From positions 2,852,001 to 2,916,000 of the forward strand of contig OZ245724.1 of NCBI GenBank assembly GCA_965227035.1: DNA of 64,000 bases, read 5' to 3'. This document shows, piece by piece, positions 52,897 to 62,379 of this stretch. Source of the DNA: CBDDFQ01 sp965227035. GTDB lineage: Bacteria; Pseudomonadota; Gammaproteobacteria; Burkholderiales; Burkholderiaceae_C. The translations under genes were made by a program, and so were the position numbers. The notes under the pieces are model-generated. The model saw nothing but the letters and a program-made list of their open reading frames with translations, was not told where the DNA came from and did no database searches. Within the stretch, counting starts at the first letter, position 1. Each line of letters opens with the position of its first letter.

Positions 52897-53949
52897 CTAG
52901 TCGACGTCCGGACCAGCCACCAGGCGACGCGCCATCCGGACGGCCTCGACCAGGCTGGCCTCGCTGGCAAGTCCTTTGCCGGCAATGTCGAAAGCCGTGC
53001 CGTGATCCGGGCTGGTGCGAACCAGCGGCAGCCCTACCGTCACGTTCACTCCTTTGTCGACGCCCAGATACTTCACCGGAATCAAACCCTGGTCGTGATA
53101 CATCGCGATCACGACGTCGAACTCGCCCGGCTTCCCGGTGCCCGAGTCGGAACGGGTTCTCATGAAAATCGTGTCCGGCGCGAACGGGCCATGCGCATCG
53201 ATTCCCTCGGCCACGGCCGCGCGAACTGCGGGCTCGATGATCGAGATTTCCTCGGCGCCCATCAATCCGCCCTCGCCTGCGTGCGGATTGAGTCCCGCGA
53301 CGCCGATTCGCGGCTTGCGTTCGAGCATCCGGGTGAGCGAGTGCGATGTCACTCGCAATGTCGCCAGCACATTCTCGTAAGTCACCGCGTCGATCGCGTT
53401 TCGAAGCGACATATGAATGGACACCAGCACGGTTCGCAATTCATCGTTCGCCAGCATCATGCGGACCGGCATCGCTTCGATCGAGCAACCGGCATAGGCA
53501 GCGGCTTCGGCCTGGAGCAGCTCGGTGTGGCCCGGATACTTGAAACCCGCTGCGCGCAGCGATTCCTTGTTCAGCGGCGCGGTGACGATGGCCGAGATGT
53601 CGCCCCTGAGCGCTGCTCGCGCCGCCCATTCGACAGACCGTCCAGCCACGCGACCTGCTTCGGCAGAAATTTTCGACATCGCGGGAAGCTCGAAATCGTC
53701 CACCTGCAAAACGGAAACTGCGGAGCCGGCAGTGTCGAACTCCGAAACCGAAGAGATCTTTTTCAACGCAAGCGGAGCGATACCTGCCGCTTTCAGGAAC
53801 CCCTTCGCTCTCTCCATGGCCGCGAAATCGCCGACCACGAAACAGCCGGACATGTCGGCAGGCGAATTTGCGAACGCCTTGAGGATGATCTCCGGGCCTA
53901 TGCCCGCAGGATCGCCGATGGTGACTGCAATGGGTTTGCTTCGACTCAT
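52897..53949 (-). CDS. pdxA: 4-hydroxythreonine-4-phosphate dehydrogenase
   Basis: NAD-dependent enzyme of pyridoxal phosphate synthesis (350 residues). It begins SKPIAVTIGDPAGIGPEI; metal-binding histidines lie in YPGHTELLQ and NPHAGEGG, and MYHDQGLIPVK is near the C-terminus. It is convergent with mscL (3 bases apart) and lies 8 bases after the NIF3-like gene. Confidence 0.95.
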   Translation of the reverse strand: MSRSKPIAVTIGDPAGIGPEIILKAFANSPADMSGCFVVGDFAAMERAKGFLKAAGIAPLALKKISSVSEFDTAGSAVSVLQVDDFELPAMSKISAEAGRVAGRSVEWAARAALRGDISAIVTAPLNKESLRAAGFKYPGHTELLQAEAAAYAGCSIEAMPVRMMLANDELRTVLVSIHMSLRNAIDAVTYENVLATLRVTSHSLTRMLERKPRIGVAGLNPHAGEGGLMGAEEISIIEPAVRAAVAEGIDAHGPFAPDTIFMRTRSDSGTGKPGEFDVVIAMYHDQGLIPVKYLGVDKGVNVTVGLPLVRTSPDHGTAFDIAGKGLASEASLVEAVRMARRLVAGPDVD

Positions 53950-53957
53950 GGCTGCAC

Positions 53958-54728
53958 TCAGGCCGGGTTGTCGATATCGATGAACTCGTGCGCCAACCCA
54001 AGCTGGTTCGCAATCATCGACGCGACTGCCGGCGCTCCGTAGCGCTCGGTCGCGTGATGCCCCGCCGCAATGAACGCAACGCCGGTTTCACGCGCGTAAT
54101 GCGCCTGCGGCTCCGAGATTTCACCGGTGATGAACACGTCGGCACCGGCAGCGATCGCGTATTCGAAATAGCCTTGCGCCCCGCCAGTACACCATGCAAT
54201 TTTCTTCACCGGGCGTTGTGCATCGCCAACCAACGTCGGCTTGCGATTGAGCACCTGCTCGACATGATCGGCAAGCGCCGCAGCGTTCGCGAAAGGCACT
54301 TCGTTGCGCTCACCAAGAAATCCGAGCTCCTGCTCGCCGAATCGGCCAGTGGGTCCTTCATAGGCGACCAGCCCCAGCTGCAAGCCCAATTGCGCGTTGT
54401 TTCCCAGCACAGGGTGCGCATCGAGTGGCAGGTGATAAGCGATCAGGTTGATGTCGTTCGCCAGAAGCAGCGCGACACGCTCTTTCAGCCAGCCGGTGAG
54501 TCGCCCGTCGTGACCACGCCAGAACAAGCCGTGGTGCACGAAGATCGTGTCTGCCTGCGCGGCAATCGCCGCTTCGATGAGTGCACGACTCGCCGTGACG
54601 CCGGAGACTATTTTGTGGACAGTAGCCGCACCCTCCACCTGAAGCCCGTTCGGGCCGTAGTCCTTGAATCGACCGGGCTGAAGCAGCTCGTCGAGAGCGT
54701 GGAGAAGATCGAGGCGTGTGGTGACCAT
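53958..54728 (-). CDS. NIF3/YbgI-family metal-binding protein
   Basis: A 256-residue DUF34/NIF3 protein. Motifs FVHHGLFWRG, INLIAYHLPLDAHPVLGNN and AGHHATERYG hold the dinuclear metal ligands. The biochemical role is unsettled. The ATG at 54728 (MVTTRLDLL) is preferred to an extension to 54815. It is upstream of pdxA in one unit. Confidence 0.9.
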   Translation of the reverse strand: MVTTRLDLLHALDELLQPGRFKDYGPNGLQVEGAATVHKIVSGVTASRALIEAAIAAQADTIFVHHGLFWRGHDGRLTGWLKERVALLLANDINLIAYHLPLDAHPVLGNNAQLGLQLGLVAYEGPTGRFGEQELGFLGERNEVPFANAAALADHVEQVLNRKPTLVGDAQRPVKKIAWCTGGAQGYFEYAIAAGADVFITGEISEPQAHYARETGVAFIAAGHHATERYGAPAVASMIANQLGLAHEFIDIDNPA

Positions 54729-54962
54729 CGGCTTATTTTCGCGCAGTGCGCAGATCTCCGCGCGTTGCCATGGGGAAAGAAGACGGCAAAGCGCCAATAC
54801 CCTTCGCGGGTTCATTCAAAACAGTCATGATGGAATTTGTATCGGGCAGAAAAGCTGCCGATTAACGCGACAAGGCGAAGCGTAAAATTTTAAGTTCTAT
54901 CCGAGAACCGCTTCGTTAAAGCCTCTCTACCCCCTCAACTCGATATTTTTTGACCCCGGTAT

Positions 54963-56114
54963 ATGAAACGAAGCTGGCTGCTATTTGCTCAAACCGTCAC
55001 CGTGCTGCTCGCGGTGTATTTCGTCGTCGCGACGCTCAAGCCGGAATGGCTCAATCGCCGTTCGTCATTGGGTGGGGGAGTGTCGATCATCGAAGCGCCA
55101 GCAGTCACTTCCAGCATCCCCGTGGCGGGCAGTTTCAGCGGAGCTGCCAAAAAGGCCTCGCCTGCGGTCGTCAGCATCAATACAAGCAAGGCGGCGCAAG
55201 CGAATCCGCGATCGAACGATCCCTGGTTCAAGTTTTTCTTCGGTGAGCAAGGCAGCGAGCCGCAACAGGGCCTGGGAAGCGGCGTCATCGTGAGTCCCAA
55301 CGGCTATGTGCTCACCAACAACCACGTGGTAGAGGGCGCAGACGAGATCGACGTGAGCCTGAACGATGCGCGGCACGTTCGCGCCAAAGTCATAGGCACC
55401 GACCCCGACACCGATCTCGCCATCCTGAAAATCGAACTCGACAAGCTTCCGGTCATCACCCTGGGCAACTCCGACGCATTGCAAGTGGGAGACCAAGTGC
55501 TGGCTATCGGAAACCCGTTCGGCGTCGGCCAGACGGTGACAAGCGGAATCGTGAGTGCACTGGGGCGCAATCAGCTGGGCATCAATACCTTCGAGAACTT
55601 CATCCAGACCGATGCCGCCATCAACCCTGGCAATTCGGGCGGCGCGCTGATCGACGTGAACGGCAACCTGATGGGCATCAACACGGCCATCTATTCGCGC
55701 TCGGGCGGCAGCATGGGAATCGGGTTCGCGATTCCGGTATCGACCGCGAAGCTGGTGCTGGAGAGCATCGTGACAGACGGTCAGGTCAAGCGCGGATGGA
55801 TCGGCGTGGAACCTAACGATCTGACGCCTGAACTGGCCGAGACTTTCGGCATCAAGACCAAGGAAGGTGTGATCATCACCGGTGTTCTGCAGAACGGTCC
55901 GGCGGCTCAGGCAGGCATCAAGCCAGGCGACGTGATCGTGGAAGTTGCCGACAAAAAAGTGGGCAGCGTGTCTGAATTGCTGACCAACGTGGCTGCATTG
56001 AAGCCGGGCACGGCCGCGAAGTTTTCGCTTCAGCGCCAGGGCAACAAGGTGGATTTGAACGTCACCCCTGGTCTACGACCGAAGACCCAACGCCTGCAAC
56101 AGCAACAGCGCTAA
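54963..56114 (+). CDS. Periplasmic HtrA-type serine protease (DegS/DegQ-like)
   Basis: S1C-family protease (383 residues) with an N-terminal membrane anchor (about 8-25), a trypsin-like domain with the catalytic triad in TNNHVVEG, DPDTDLAIL and NPGNSGGAL, and a single PDZ domain (about 275-370). One PDZ and an uncleaved-looking anchor resemble DegS or AlgW. It follows a 147-base gap and is ended by the hairpin at 56130. Confidence 0.92.
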   Translation: MKRSWLLFAQTVTVLLAVYFVVATLKPEWLNRRSSLGGGVSIIEAPAVTSSIPVAGSFSGAAKKASPAVVSINTSKAAQANPRSNDPWFKFFFGEQGSEPQQGLGSGVIVSPNGYVLTNNHVVEGADEIDVSLNDARHVRAKVIGTDPDTDLAILKIELDKLPVITLGNSDALQVGDQVLAIGNPFGVGQTVTSGIVSALGRNQLGINTFENFIQTDAAINPGNSGGALIDVNGNLMGINTAIYSRSGGSMGIGFAIPVSTAKLVLESIVTDGQVKRGWIGVEPNDLTPELAETFGIKTKEGVIITGVLQNGPAAQAGIKPGDVIVEVADKKVGSVSELLTNVAALKPGTAAKFSLQRQGNKVDLNVTPGLRPKTQRLQQQQR

Positions 56115-56129
56115 GCAAGCGGAATGTTG

Positions 56130-56154
56130 AAGGGCTACGAGCACTAGCCCTTTT
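56130..56154 (+). terminator. Terminator after the HtrA-type protease
   Basis: An 8-bp stem AAGGGCTA/TAGCCCTT with a 7-base loop, followed by TTTTC. It lies in the 39-base gap between two converging genes. Confidence 0.85.
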
Positions 56155-56963
56155 CAGGGCGTCGGCGACTTGGCTACTTCGGCGGCTTCGTCCGGATCGG
56201 GCGGCGCCTGCGTATGTTTGATGAACACTTGCGCGGCGATCAGCCCTAACTCGAACAGCAGGCACATCGGGATGGCCAGCGCCAGTTGCGACACGACATC
56301 GGGCGGCGTGATCACCGCTGCGACGATGAAGGCGAGCACCCAGAAGTAACCGCGAAACGACCGCATTTTTTCGACGGACACGATGCCCATTCGGGCAAGC
56401 ACGATCACGACGATCGGCACTTCGAACGCAGTTCCGAACGCCAGGAACATGGTCAGCACGAACGACAGGTATTCCTCGATATCAGGCGCCGCCTGAATGC
56501 TCTTGGGCGCGAAGCTCTGGATGAATTTGAAAACCTGACCGAACACGAAGAAGTAGCAAAAGCACACTCCGACAAAGAACAGGAGCGTGCTAGAAATTAC
56601 GAGCGGCAACGCCAGCTTTTTCTCATGCGTATACAGGCCGGGCGCGACGAACGCCCAGATCTGCCACAGCACCACCGGCAACGCGATGAGGAAGGAGCTC
56701 ATCATCAAAATCTTGAGCGGCACGACGAACGGCGAGATCACCGATGTGGCAATCAGCATGGCGCCCTTTGGAAGATGCGCGATCAGCGGGGCAGCCAGGA
56801 TGTCGTACAGAGCGCCAGGGCCGGGATAAATCGCCAGGACGATAGCGGCAACCGCCACCGCCAGTGCAGCCTTGATCAGGCGATCGCGGAGTTCGACAAG
56901 GTGCTGCACGAACGGCTGTTCGGTGCCCGCCAACTCATCTTCTTTGTTTGTGGAATCAGACAT
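56154..56963 (-). CDS. tatC: Twin-arginine translocase subunit TatC
   Basis: A 269-residue polytopic protein with six helices; the N-terminal PFVQHLVELRDRLIKA and DIEEYLSFVLTMFLAFGTAFEVPIV regions are conserved. It forms the receptor for twin-arginine signals such as that of the Rieske protein. It shares its start base with the tatB stop. Confidence 0.96.
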   Translation of the reverse strand: MSDSTNKEDELAGTEQPFVQHLVELRDRLIKAALAVAVAAIVLAIYPGPGALYDILAAPLIAHLPKGAMLIATSVISPFVVPLKILMMSSFLIALPVVLWQIWAFVAPGLYTHEKKLALPLVISSTLLFFVGVCFCYFFVFGQVFKFIQSFAPKSIQAAPDIEEYLSFVLTMFLAFGTAFEVPIVVIVLARMGIVSVEKMRSFRGYFWVLAFIVAAVITPPDVVSQLALAIPMCLLFELGLIAAQVFIKHTQAPPDPDEAAEVAKSPTP

Positions 56964-57430
56964 CAGTCAATCTTGCGTGGTCGATACCGCGCAACCCGCG
57001 CGGCGCCGGACAGCGCCTTGGTGCGAACGCCGTTGCGCTGCTTGTACCACTGCGGTGTGGCGCCCTGTTTCAGGCGCCAGTTTTTCTTGGGATGCTTGTA
57101 TGCCGGGAAAGATTGCGCGATATCCATTTCAGTCGCGCTGCTAGCATTGTTGGCCAGCGTTTCCGACCATGACTTCTCGAAATCGCTCGCATTGGTCTGG
57201 ATGCTCTGCTCCATATTCCGGGCAGCGCCTTCGACCGTGTCTTTCATCTTGCGAAGCTCGTCTAGTTCCATCGAACGATTGACTTCGGCTTTGACGTCGT
57301 TCACATACCGCTGGGCCTTGCCGAGCAAGGTGCCCACGGTGCGCGCGACTTTAGGCAGCTTTTCCGGGCCGATGACGATCAGCGCGACCACGCCGATCAT
57401 GGCCATTTTGGTCAGACCGATGTCGATCAC
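56963..57430 (-). CDS. tatB: Sec-independent translocase subunit TatB
   Basis: A 155-residue protein with an N-terminal helix (MIDIGLTKMAMIGVVALIV, then GPEKLPKVARTVG) and a long amphipathic helix. It works with TatC in substrate recognition. The C-terminal 40 residues are basic. Confidence 0.94.
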   Translation of the reverse strand: MIDIGLTKMAMIGVVALIVIGPEKLPKVARTVGTLLGKAQRYVNDVKAEVNRSMELDELRKMKDTVEGAARNMEQSIQTNASDFEKSWSETLANNASSATEMDIAQSFPAYKHPKKNWRLKQGATPQWYKQRNGVRTKALSGAARVARYRPRKID

Positions 57431-57488
57431 GCGGACACTCCCAATGGCTCGTCAATAAGACGAGCGGGACACCGACCCAGCGAAAAGA

Positions 57489-57725
57489 TCACGATTTTTG
57501 ACGGGCTTCGACGTCGATAGTCGCTTTGTCTGCCGGAGCCGAAGTGACCTGGCTAGGGGGAACCGGAATATCGGGAGTGGAAGCAGAGCCGTCCTTCATG
57601 CCGTCCTTGAAGCCTTTGACTGCGCCGCCCAAGTCGGAACCCATGTTCTTGAGCTTCTTGGTGCCGAACACCATGACGACGATGAGCAGAACGATCAGCC
57701 AGTGCCAGATTGAAAATGAACCCAT
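57489..57725 (-). CDS. tatA: Sec-independent translocase subunit TatA
   Basis: A 78-residue pore subunit: one helix (SIWHWLIVLLIVVMVFG), hinge FGTKKLKNMGSDLGGAVKGF and a polar tail. It is first in tatABC, after a 127-base gap from hinT. Confidence 0.95.
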   Translation of the reverse strand: MGSFSIWHWLIVLLIVVMVFGTKKLKNMGSDLGGAVKGFKDGMKDGSASTPDIPVPPSQVTSAPADKATIDVEARQKS

Positions 57726-57852
57726 GGAGTACTCCTTGCGATTTGTCGCGTGTATTCGTGTTGACAGATTTTAGTGGGACGGGAAGCCGGGAACGAATTG
57801 CCCTGATCAACCCTTGAACGAGCACTGGTTCAGTATGAAATACATATTGAAC

Positions 57853-58218
57853 TCAGCCTTTCAGCCAGGGGCGCGGACCGCCCATAACATGTAAATGCAG
57901 GTGATGGACTTCCTGCCCGCCTTCGGCACCGGTGTTCACCACGATCCGAAAGCCGCCCGCCGGATACGGATTGCAGCCCTGCTCGATCGCGAGCTTCGGT
58001 GCCAGCAGCATCATTTTTCCCATCAACCCCTCGTTCTCGGGTTTGGCCTGAGCCATCGAGGCAATATGTTCTTTCGGCACGATCAGGAAATGGATCGGGG
58101 CAGAGGGATTGATATCGTGAAACACGATGACGTCTTCGTCCTCGAACACCTTCTTCGAAGGAATGCTTCCTTCGACGATCTTGCAAAAAATGCAGTTGGG
58201 ATCGGTCAAATGGGCCAC
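57853..58218 (-). CDS. HIT-family nucleotide hydrolase (HinT-like)
   Basis: A 121-residue purine nucleoside phosphoramidase type protein. The histidine triad HHLHLHVMGG lies near the C-terminus, and zinc-type residues CIFCKIVEG at 9-17. It lies one base after the following membrane-protein gene in the his-proximal run. Confidence 0.93.
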   Translation of the reverse strand: MAHLTDPNCIFCKIVEGSIPSKKVFEDEDVIVFHDINPSAPIHFLIVPKEHIASMAQAKPENEGLMGKMMLLAPKLAIEQGCNPYPAGGFRIVVNTGAEGGQEVHHLHLHVMGGPRPWLKG

Positions 58219-58219
58219 T

Positions 58220-58615
58220 TCAGGACTCCACCGGGCGACGCGCGTTCATGCGCATCATGCCCTTGACGATGCGATACAGGAACCAGATGGAAATGAGCGC
58301 CCAGGCGATGAATCCGGGAACGAGCAACAGGAAAAACAGCGGCAGCGTCACGATGTAAAGAACGCCGGCCCAGAGCACCGAGCGAATGCGCCAGGAGAAA
58401 TGGCTCTCTTGCCAGGTGCCGACCGCATCGCCCTTTTTGACCAGATCGAGGATCAGCGCTATCAACAGCAAGGTAATGGATGCCTGCGCCGTGGGAATAA
58501 CCGCCGCCACGGCAACGATCAGGTGAAGGATGTAGCTGATCCAACCTACGGTGACGAGCGATTCGTCGGCCGTCGATTTATCGATCACGTCGGTGATGTC
58601 GTTCGGATTGTTCAA
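58220..58615 (-). CDS. DUF4870-like membrane protein
   Basis: A 131-residue protein with about three hydrophobic segments (VGWISYILHLIVAVAAVIP, LLLIALILDLV, then a long pair near 80-112). Resembles small DUF4870/YidH-like proteins often found at the end of Burkholderiales his operons between hisE and hinT. Function unknown. Confidence 0.75.
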   Translation of the reverse strand: MNNPNDITDVIDKSTADESLVTVGWISYILHLIVAVAAVIPTAQASITLLLIALILDLVKKGDAVGTWQESHFSWRIRSVLWAGVLYIVTLPLFFLLLVPGFIAWALISIWFLYRIVKGMMRMNARRPVES

Positions 58616-58626
58616 TTCATCTTCCT

Positions 58627-59046
58627 TCAGTCGTTACCGGATTCGCGCTGAGCCAGTTTGCGCAGCGATTTTTCTTCTATGCCACTGGTGCCCTCACGGC
58701 GCTCGAGCTCGGCAATCACGTCGGCCGGCGTGAGGCCGTAATGGCTCAGGCAAATCATCGAGTGAAACCAGAGATCGGCAACTTCGTAGACCACTTTCGA
58801 CTTGTCGCCGCCGTTGTCCACGTCTTTCGCGGCCATGACGACTTCGGTCGCTTCTTCGCCGATCTTCTTCAAAAACGCATCCGGTCCGCGCGCGAGCAGC
58901 TTCGCCACATAGCTCGTCGCCGCATCGCCGCCATTTGCGGGTTTGCGCGATTCGATGACAGCGGCCAGGCGCGCCAGTGAATCGTTGGAGCTGTTTGCTT
59001 CTTTCGCGTCGGACATATCTGGGGGCATTTCGGAAGGAGCACTCAT
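58627..59046 (-). CDS. hisE: Phosphoribosyl-ATP pyrophosphohydrolase
   Basis: A 139-residue enzyme for the second step of histidine synthesis. The conserved core KKIGEEATEVVMAAKD and YEVADLWFHSMI is present. The ATG at 59046 shares a base with the hisI stop; hisI and hisE are separate genes here, not fused. Confidence 0.94.
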   Translation of the reverse strand: MSAPSEMPPDMSDAKEANSSNDSLARLAAVIESRKPANGGDAATSYVAKLLARGPDAFLKKIGEEATEVVMAAKDVDNGGDKSKVVYEVADLWFHSMICLSHYGLTPADVIAELERREGTSGIEEKSLRKLAQRESGND

Positions 59047-59444
59047 TATTTGTAGATGGATTCCGGGTCTTTCAAGATCGGTTCTGTGACAACCCATTGA
59101 CCGTCTTTATACAGACTGAAGAAGCAACTATGACGACCGGTGTGACAAGCGATGCCCTGTTCGCCCTCCGCATGACCGAGTTGTGTCACTTTGATGAGCA
59201 AAACGTCGTTGTCACAGTCCATGCGGAGCTCGTGAACGATCTGAAAATTGCCGGACTCCTCGCCCTTGTGCCAGAGCTTCTTGCGTGAGCGACTGAAATA
59301 AACCGCCTGCCCGAGTTCCGCCGTTTTGCGAAGCGCCTCTTCATTCATCCAGGCGAACATCAGCACGTCGTTACTGCCGACTTCCTGCGTGATGACAGGA
59401 ACAAGTCCCTGCGCATCCCATTTGACTTCGTCGATCCATTTCAT
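59046..59444 (-). CDS. hisI: Phosphoribosyl-AMP cyclohydrolase
   Basis: A 132-residue zinc/magnesium enzyme for the third step. MFAWMNEEAL, YFSRSRKKLWHKGEESGN and the metal ligands in DCDNDVLL and GIACHTGRHSCFF are visible. Confidence 0.96.
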   Translation of the reverse strand: MKWIDEVKWDAQGLVPVITQEVGSNDVLMFAWMNEEALRKTAELGQAVYFSRSRKKLWHKGEESGNFQIVHELRMDCDNDVLLIKVTQLGHAEGEQGIACHTGRHSCFFSLYKDGQWVVTEPILKDPESIYK

Positions 59445-59475
59445 AGTCGCCTATTGTCGACCATAGGGGATGGCA

Positions 59476-60255
59476 TCAAAGGCGAACCGGGATTCCCCGT
59501 TCGCGCATTCTTGTCTTGGCCTGGCCGACCGTGTATTCGCCGTAATGGAAGATGCTCGCCGCCAGAACCGCATCGGCGCCGCCGGTCTTGATGCCGTCGG
59601 CCAGATGATCGAGATTGCCGACCCCGCCCGATGCGATCACCGGCACATCGACCGCATCGCTCACCGCGCGGGTGAGTGCGAGATCGAAGCCGGATTTGGT
59701 GCCGTCACGGTCCATGCTGGTGAGCAAGATCTCGCCAGCGCCGCGGGCGGCCATTTCGGCAGCCCACTGTACTGCGTCCAGACCTGTGTTCTTGCGACCG
59801 CCGTGGCTGTAAACGTCCCAGCCCGGGCCGCGAGTTTTCGCGTCCTCTTCGGTGCGTCGTTTGGCATCGATGGCCACGACGATGCATTGCGCGCCATATT
59901 TGGCGGACGCGTCGGTAATTACCTGTGGATTGGCGATGGCAGCCGAGTTGAAGCTGGTCTTGTCGGCGCCGGCGTTGAGCAGGCGCCGCACGTCTTCCAC
60001 GGTACGAACGCCGCCGCCGACGGTCAAGGGAATAAACACCTTGCTGGCCACCGCTTCGATGATCGGAAGAATCAGGTCGCGACCATCGCTAGTGGCGGTG
60101 ATGTCGAGAAAAGTGAGTTCGTCGGCGCCCTGCTCGTTGTAGCGAGCCGCAATTTCGACCGGGTCTCCGGCGTCGCGCAGTTCGACGAAGTTGATGCCTT
60201 TGACGACTCGTCCGCCTGTGACATCCAGGCAGGGAATGATGCGTTTTGCGAGCAC
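59476..60255 (-). CDS. hisF: Imidazole glycerol phosphate synthase cyclase subunit
   Basis: A 259-residue TIM barrel that works with HisH. It begins MLAKRIIPCLDVTGGRVVKG, with ELTFLDITAT and GGVRTVEDVRRLL. It lies 7 bases after hisA. Confidence 0.97.
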   Translation of the reverse strand: MLAKRIIPCLDVTGGRVVKGINFVELRDAGDPVEIAARYNEQGADELTFLDITATSDGRDLILPIIEAVASKVFIPLTVGGGVRTVEDVRRLLNAGADKTSFNSAAIANPQVITDASAKYGAQCIVVAIDAKRRTEEDAKTRGPGWDVYSHGGRKNTGLDAVQWAAEMAARGAGEILLTSMDRDGTKSGFDLALTRAVSDAVDVPVIASGGVGNLDHLADGIKTGGADAVLAASIFHYGEYTVGQAKTRMRERGIPVRL

Positions 60256-60262
60256 GGCCGGA

Positions 60263-61003
60263 TCAGCCGTTCAATTCGTCGGCGCGGGTTTGCGCGTTGG
60301 CAAAGTGCAGATCGCCGGTGTAGATGGCACGTCCGCAAATGACGCCTTCGATGCCTTCGTCCTCGACTGCGCAAAGCTTGTCGATGTCGGTCATGTTGGA
60401 CAGCCCGCCCGATGCGATCACCGGAATGCTGAGCGCCTGGGCCAGCTTCACCGTGGCTTCGATGTTGATGCCAGACAGCATGCCGTCGCGGCCGATATCG
60501 GTATAGATGATCGATTCGACGCCGTAATCTTCGAATTTCTTGGCCAGATCGACCACTTCATGGCCGGTGAGCTTGCTCCAGCCATCGGTCGCGACCTTGC
60601 CGTCCTTGGCATCGAGTCCGACGATGATGTGGCCCCCGAAAGCGGTGCAGGCGTCTTTCAGGAAGCCGGGATTCTTGACTGCAGCGGTGCCGATGATCAC
60701 GTAGCGAATGCCGCCGTCGATGTATTTTTCGATCGTGTCCAGATCGCGGATTCCGCCACCCAGTTGCACTGGAATGTCATCTCCCACAGCGCGAAGAATC
60801 GACTTGATGGCAGCGTAGTTCTGAGGCTTGCCGGCGAATGCGCCGTTCAGGTCGACCAGATGCAAACGCCGTGCACCCTGCTCCACCCAGTTGAGTGCCA
60901 TGGCTGCGGGGTCTTCCCCGAAAGTGGTCGATTGGTCCATGTCGCCTTGTTTGAGGCGAACGCAATGGCCATCTTTCAGGTCGATAGCGGGAATCAGGAG
61001 CAT
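60263..61003 (-). CDS. hisA: ProFAR isomerase
   Basis: A 246-residue TIM-barrel isomerase, MLLIPAIDLKDGHCVRLKQG onward, with LHLVDLNGAF and GGGIRDLDTI. A 66-base gap separates it from hisH. Confidence 0.97.
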   Translation of the reverse strand: MLLIPAIDLKDGHCVRLKQGDMDQSTTFGEDPAAMALNWVEQGARRLHLVDLNGAFAGKPQNYAAIKSILRAVGDDIPVQLGGGIRDLDTIEKYIDGGIRYVIIGTAAVKNPGFLKDACTAFGGHIIVGLDAKDGKVATDGWSKLTGHEVVDLAKKFEDYGVESIIYTDIGRDGMLSGINIEATVKLAQALSIPVIASGGLSNMTDIDKLCAVEDEGIEGVICGRAIYTGDLHFANAQTRADELNG

Positions 61004-61069
61004 GACGTTGGTCGGGTCGGGGACAGGAAAATCAAAAGTGGTATCTGTAAACGGGGAACTAGCAGGAAA

Positions 61070-61726
61070 TCAGGGTTGCCATTCGAGGAAATTTCGGTAC
61101 AGCATGAGTCCGTAGTCGGCACTTTTTTCGGGGTGGAACTGGGTGGCGAAAATATTATCGCGTGCGATTGCGGCCGTAAAGCGTCCGCCGTAGTCCGCTT
61201 CTGCCGCATTGTGGCGCGCATCTGACGGGCAAGCGTAGAAGCTGTGCACGAAATAAAAGAAGCTTCCCTCTGGCACTCCGTTCCAAATTGGATGAGTGTG
61301 AGTCGGGAAAACTTCGTTCCATCCCATTTGCGGAACCTTGAATCGGCTGCCGTCGGGCTGGATTCGGCCCTGCAGATCGAATTTGACGACCTCCCCGTGG
61401 ATCAGCCCCAAACCATCGGTCGGGCCTTCTTCGCTACGGTCGAGCATCATCTGCATTCCCACGCACACCCCGAACAGCGGCTTGTTGGCCGCAGCGTGCA
61501 GAACCGATTCCTGCAATCCCGATTCCCGAAGTTCGCGCATGCAGTCGGGCATGGCGCCTTGCCCGGGCAGGACCACCCGTTCGGCGTCGTACACGTCCTG
61601 CGGATTGGCGGTTACCACCACCCGGACGTCTGTGCCGTGAGCGGCAGCCTGCACCGCTTGCGATACCGAACGCAGGTTGCCCATGCCGTAGTCGACCACG
61701 GCGACGGTTCTCGAAGGTGCACTCAT
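61070..61726 (-). CDS. hisH: Imidazole glycerol phosphate synthase glutaminase subunit
   Basis: A class I glutaminase (218 residues) with the nucleophile elbow LFGVCVGMQMM and the catalytic His-Glu in ATQFHPEKS. It supplies ammonia to HisF. Confidence 0.97.
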   Translation of the reverse strand: MSAPSRTVAVVDYGMGNLRSVSQAVQAAAHGTDVRVVVTANPQDVYDAERVVLPGQGAMPDCMRELRESGLQESVLHAAANKPLFGVCVGMQMMLDRSEEGPTDGLGLIHGEVVKFDLQGRIQPDGSRFKVPQMGWNEVFPTHTHPIWNGVPEGSFFYFVHSFYACPSDARHNAAEADYGGRFTAAIARDNIFATQFHPEKSADYGLMLYRNFLEWQP

Positions 61727-61763
61727 TCGCGAAGGATCCGATCGAAAAGAATCGATAGAAAAA

Positions 61764-62357
61764 TTAGAGGGAGCCCTTGGTGGAGGGGATCATTCCGGCT
61801 GAACGGGGGTCGAGTTCGAGCGCGGCTCGCACGGCGCGGGCAAAGGCCTTGAACACGGTTTCCGCCTGATGGTGGGCGTTGTCGCCGCGCAGGTTGTCGA
61901 TGTGCAGGGTCACGAACGCGTGGTTCACGAAGCCCTGAAAGAATTCGTAGGCCAGCTGCGTATCGAACGCGCCGATCATTCCGCTCTTGAACGGAACATG
62001 CATTTCCAGGCCAGGACGTCCTGAAAAGTCGATCACCACCCTCGACAGCGCTTCGTCCAGAGGAACGTAAGCATGGCCATAACGACGAATGCCGCGCTTG
62101 TCGCCGATTGCCTTCGCAACCGCCTGGCCCAGCGTGATCCCGACGTCTTCAACGGTGTGATGTCCGTCGATGTGCAGGTCGCCCTCGGCATGGATTTCCA
62201 GGTCGATCAGGCCGTGACGCGCAATCTGATCGAGCATGTGATCGAAAAATCCGATGCCGGTGGACAGCTTGGACACGCCTTTGCCGTCCAGATTGACCTT
62301 GACCGTGATCTTCGTTTCCGCAGTGTTGCGGGTGACTTCGGCGATTCGTGCGCTCAT
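61764..62357 (-). CDS. hisB: Imidazoleglycerol-phosphate dehydratase
   Basis: A 197-residue monofunctional HisB (no phosphatase half). Metal-binding motifs DGHHTVEDVGI and NAHHQAETVFKAFARA are visible. Confidence 0.97.
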   Translation of the reverse strand: MSARIAEVTRNTAETKITVKVNLDGKGVSKLSTGIGFFDHMLDQIARHGLIDLEIHAEGDLHIDGHHTVEDVGITLGQAVAKAIGDKRGIRRYGHAYVPLDEALSRVVIDFSGRPGLEMHVPFKSGMIGAFDTQLAYEFFQGFVNHAFVTLHIDNLRGDNAHHQAETVFKAFARAVRAALELDPRSAGMIPSTKGSL

Positions 62358-62379
62358 GAGTGTGTGGGTGCTTATCTTG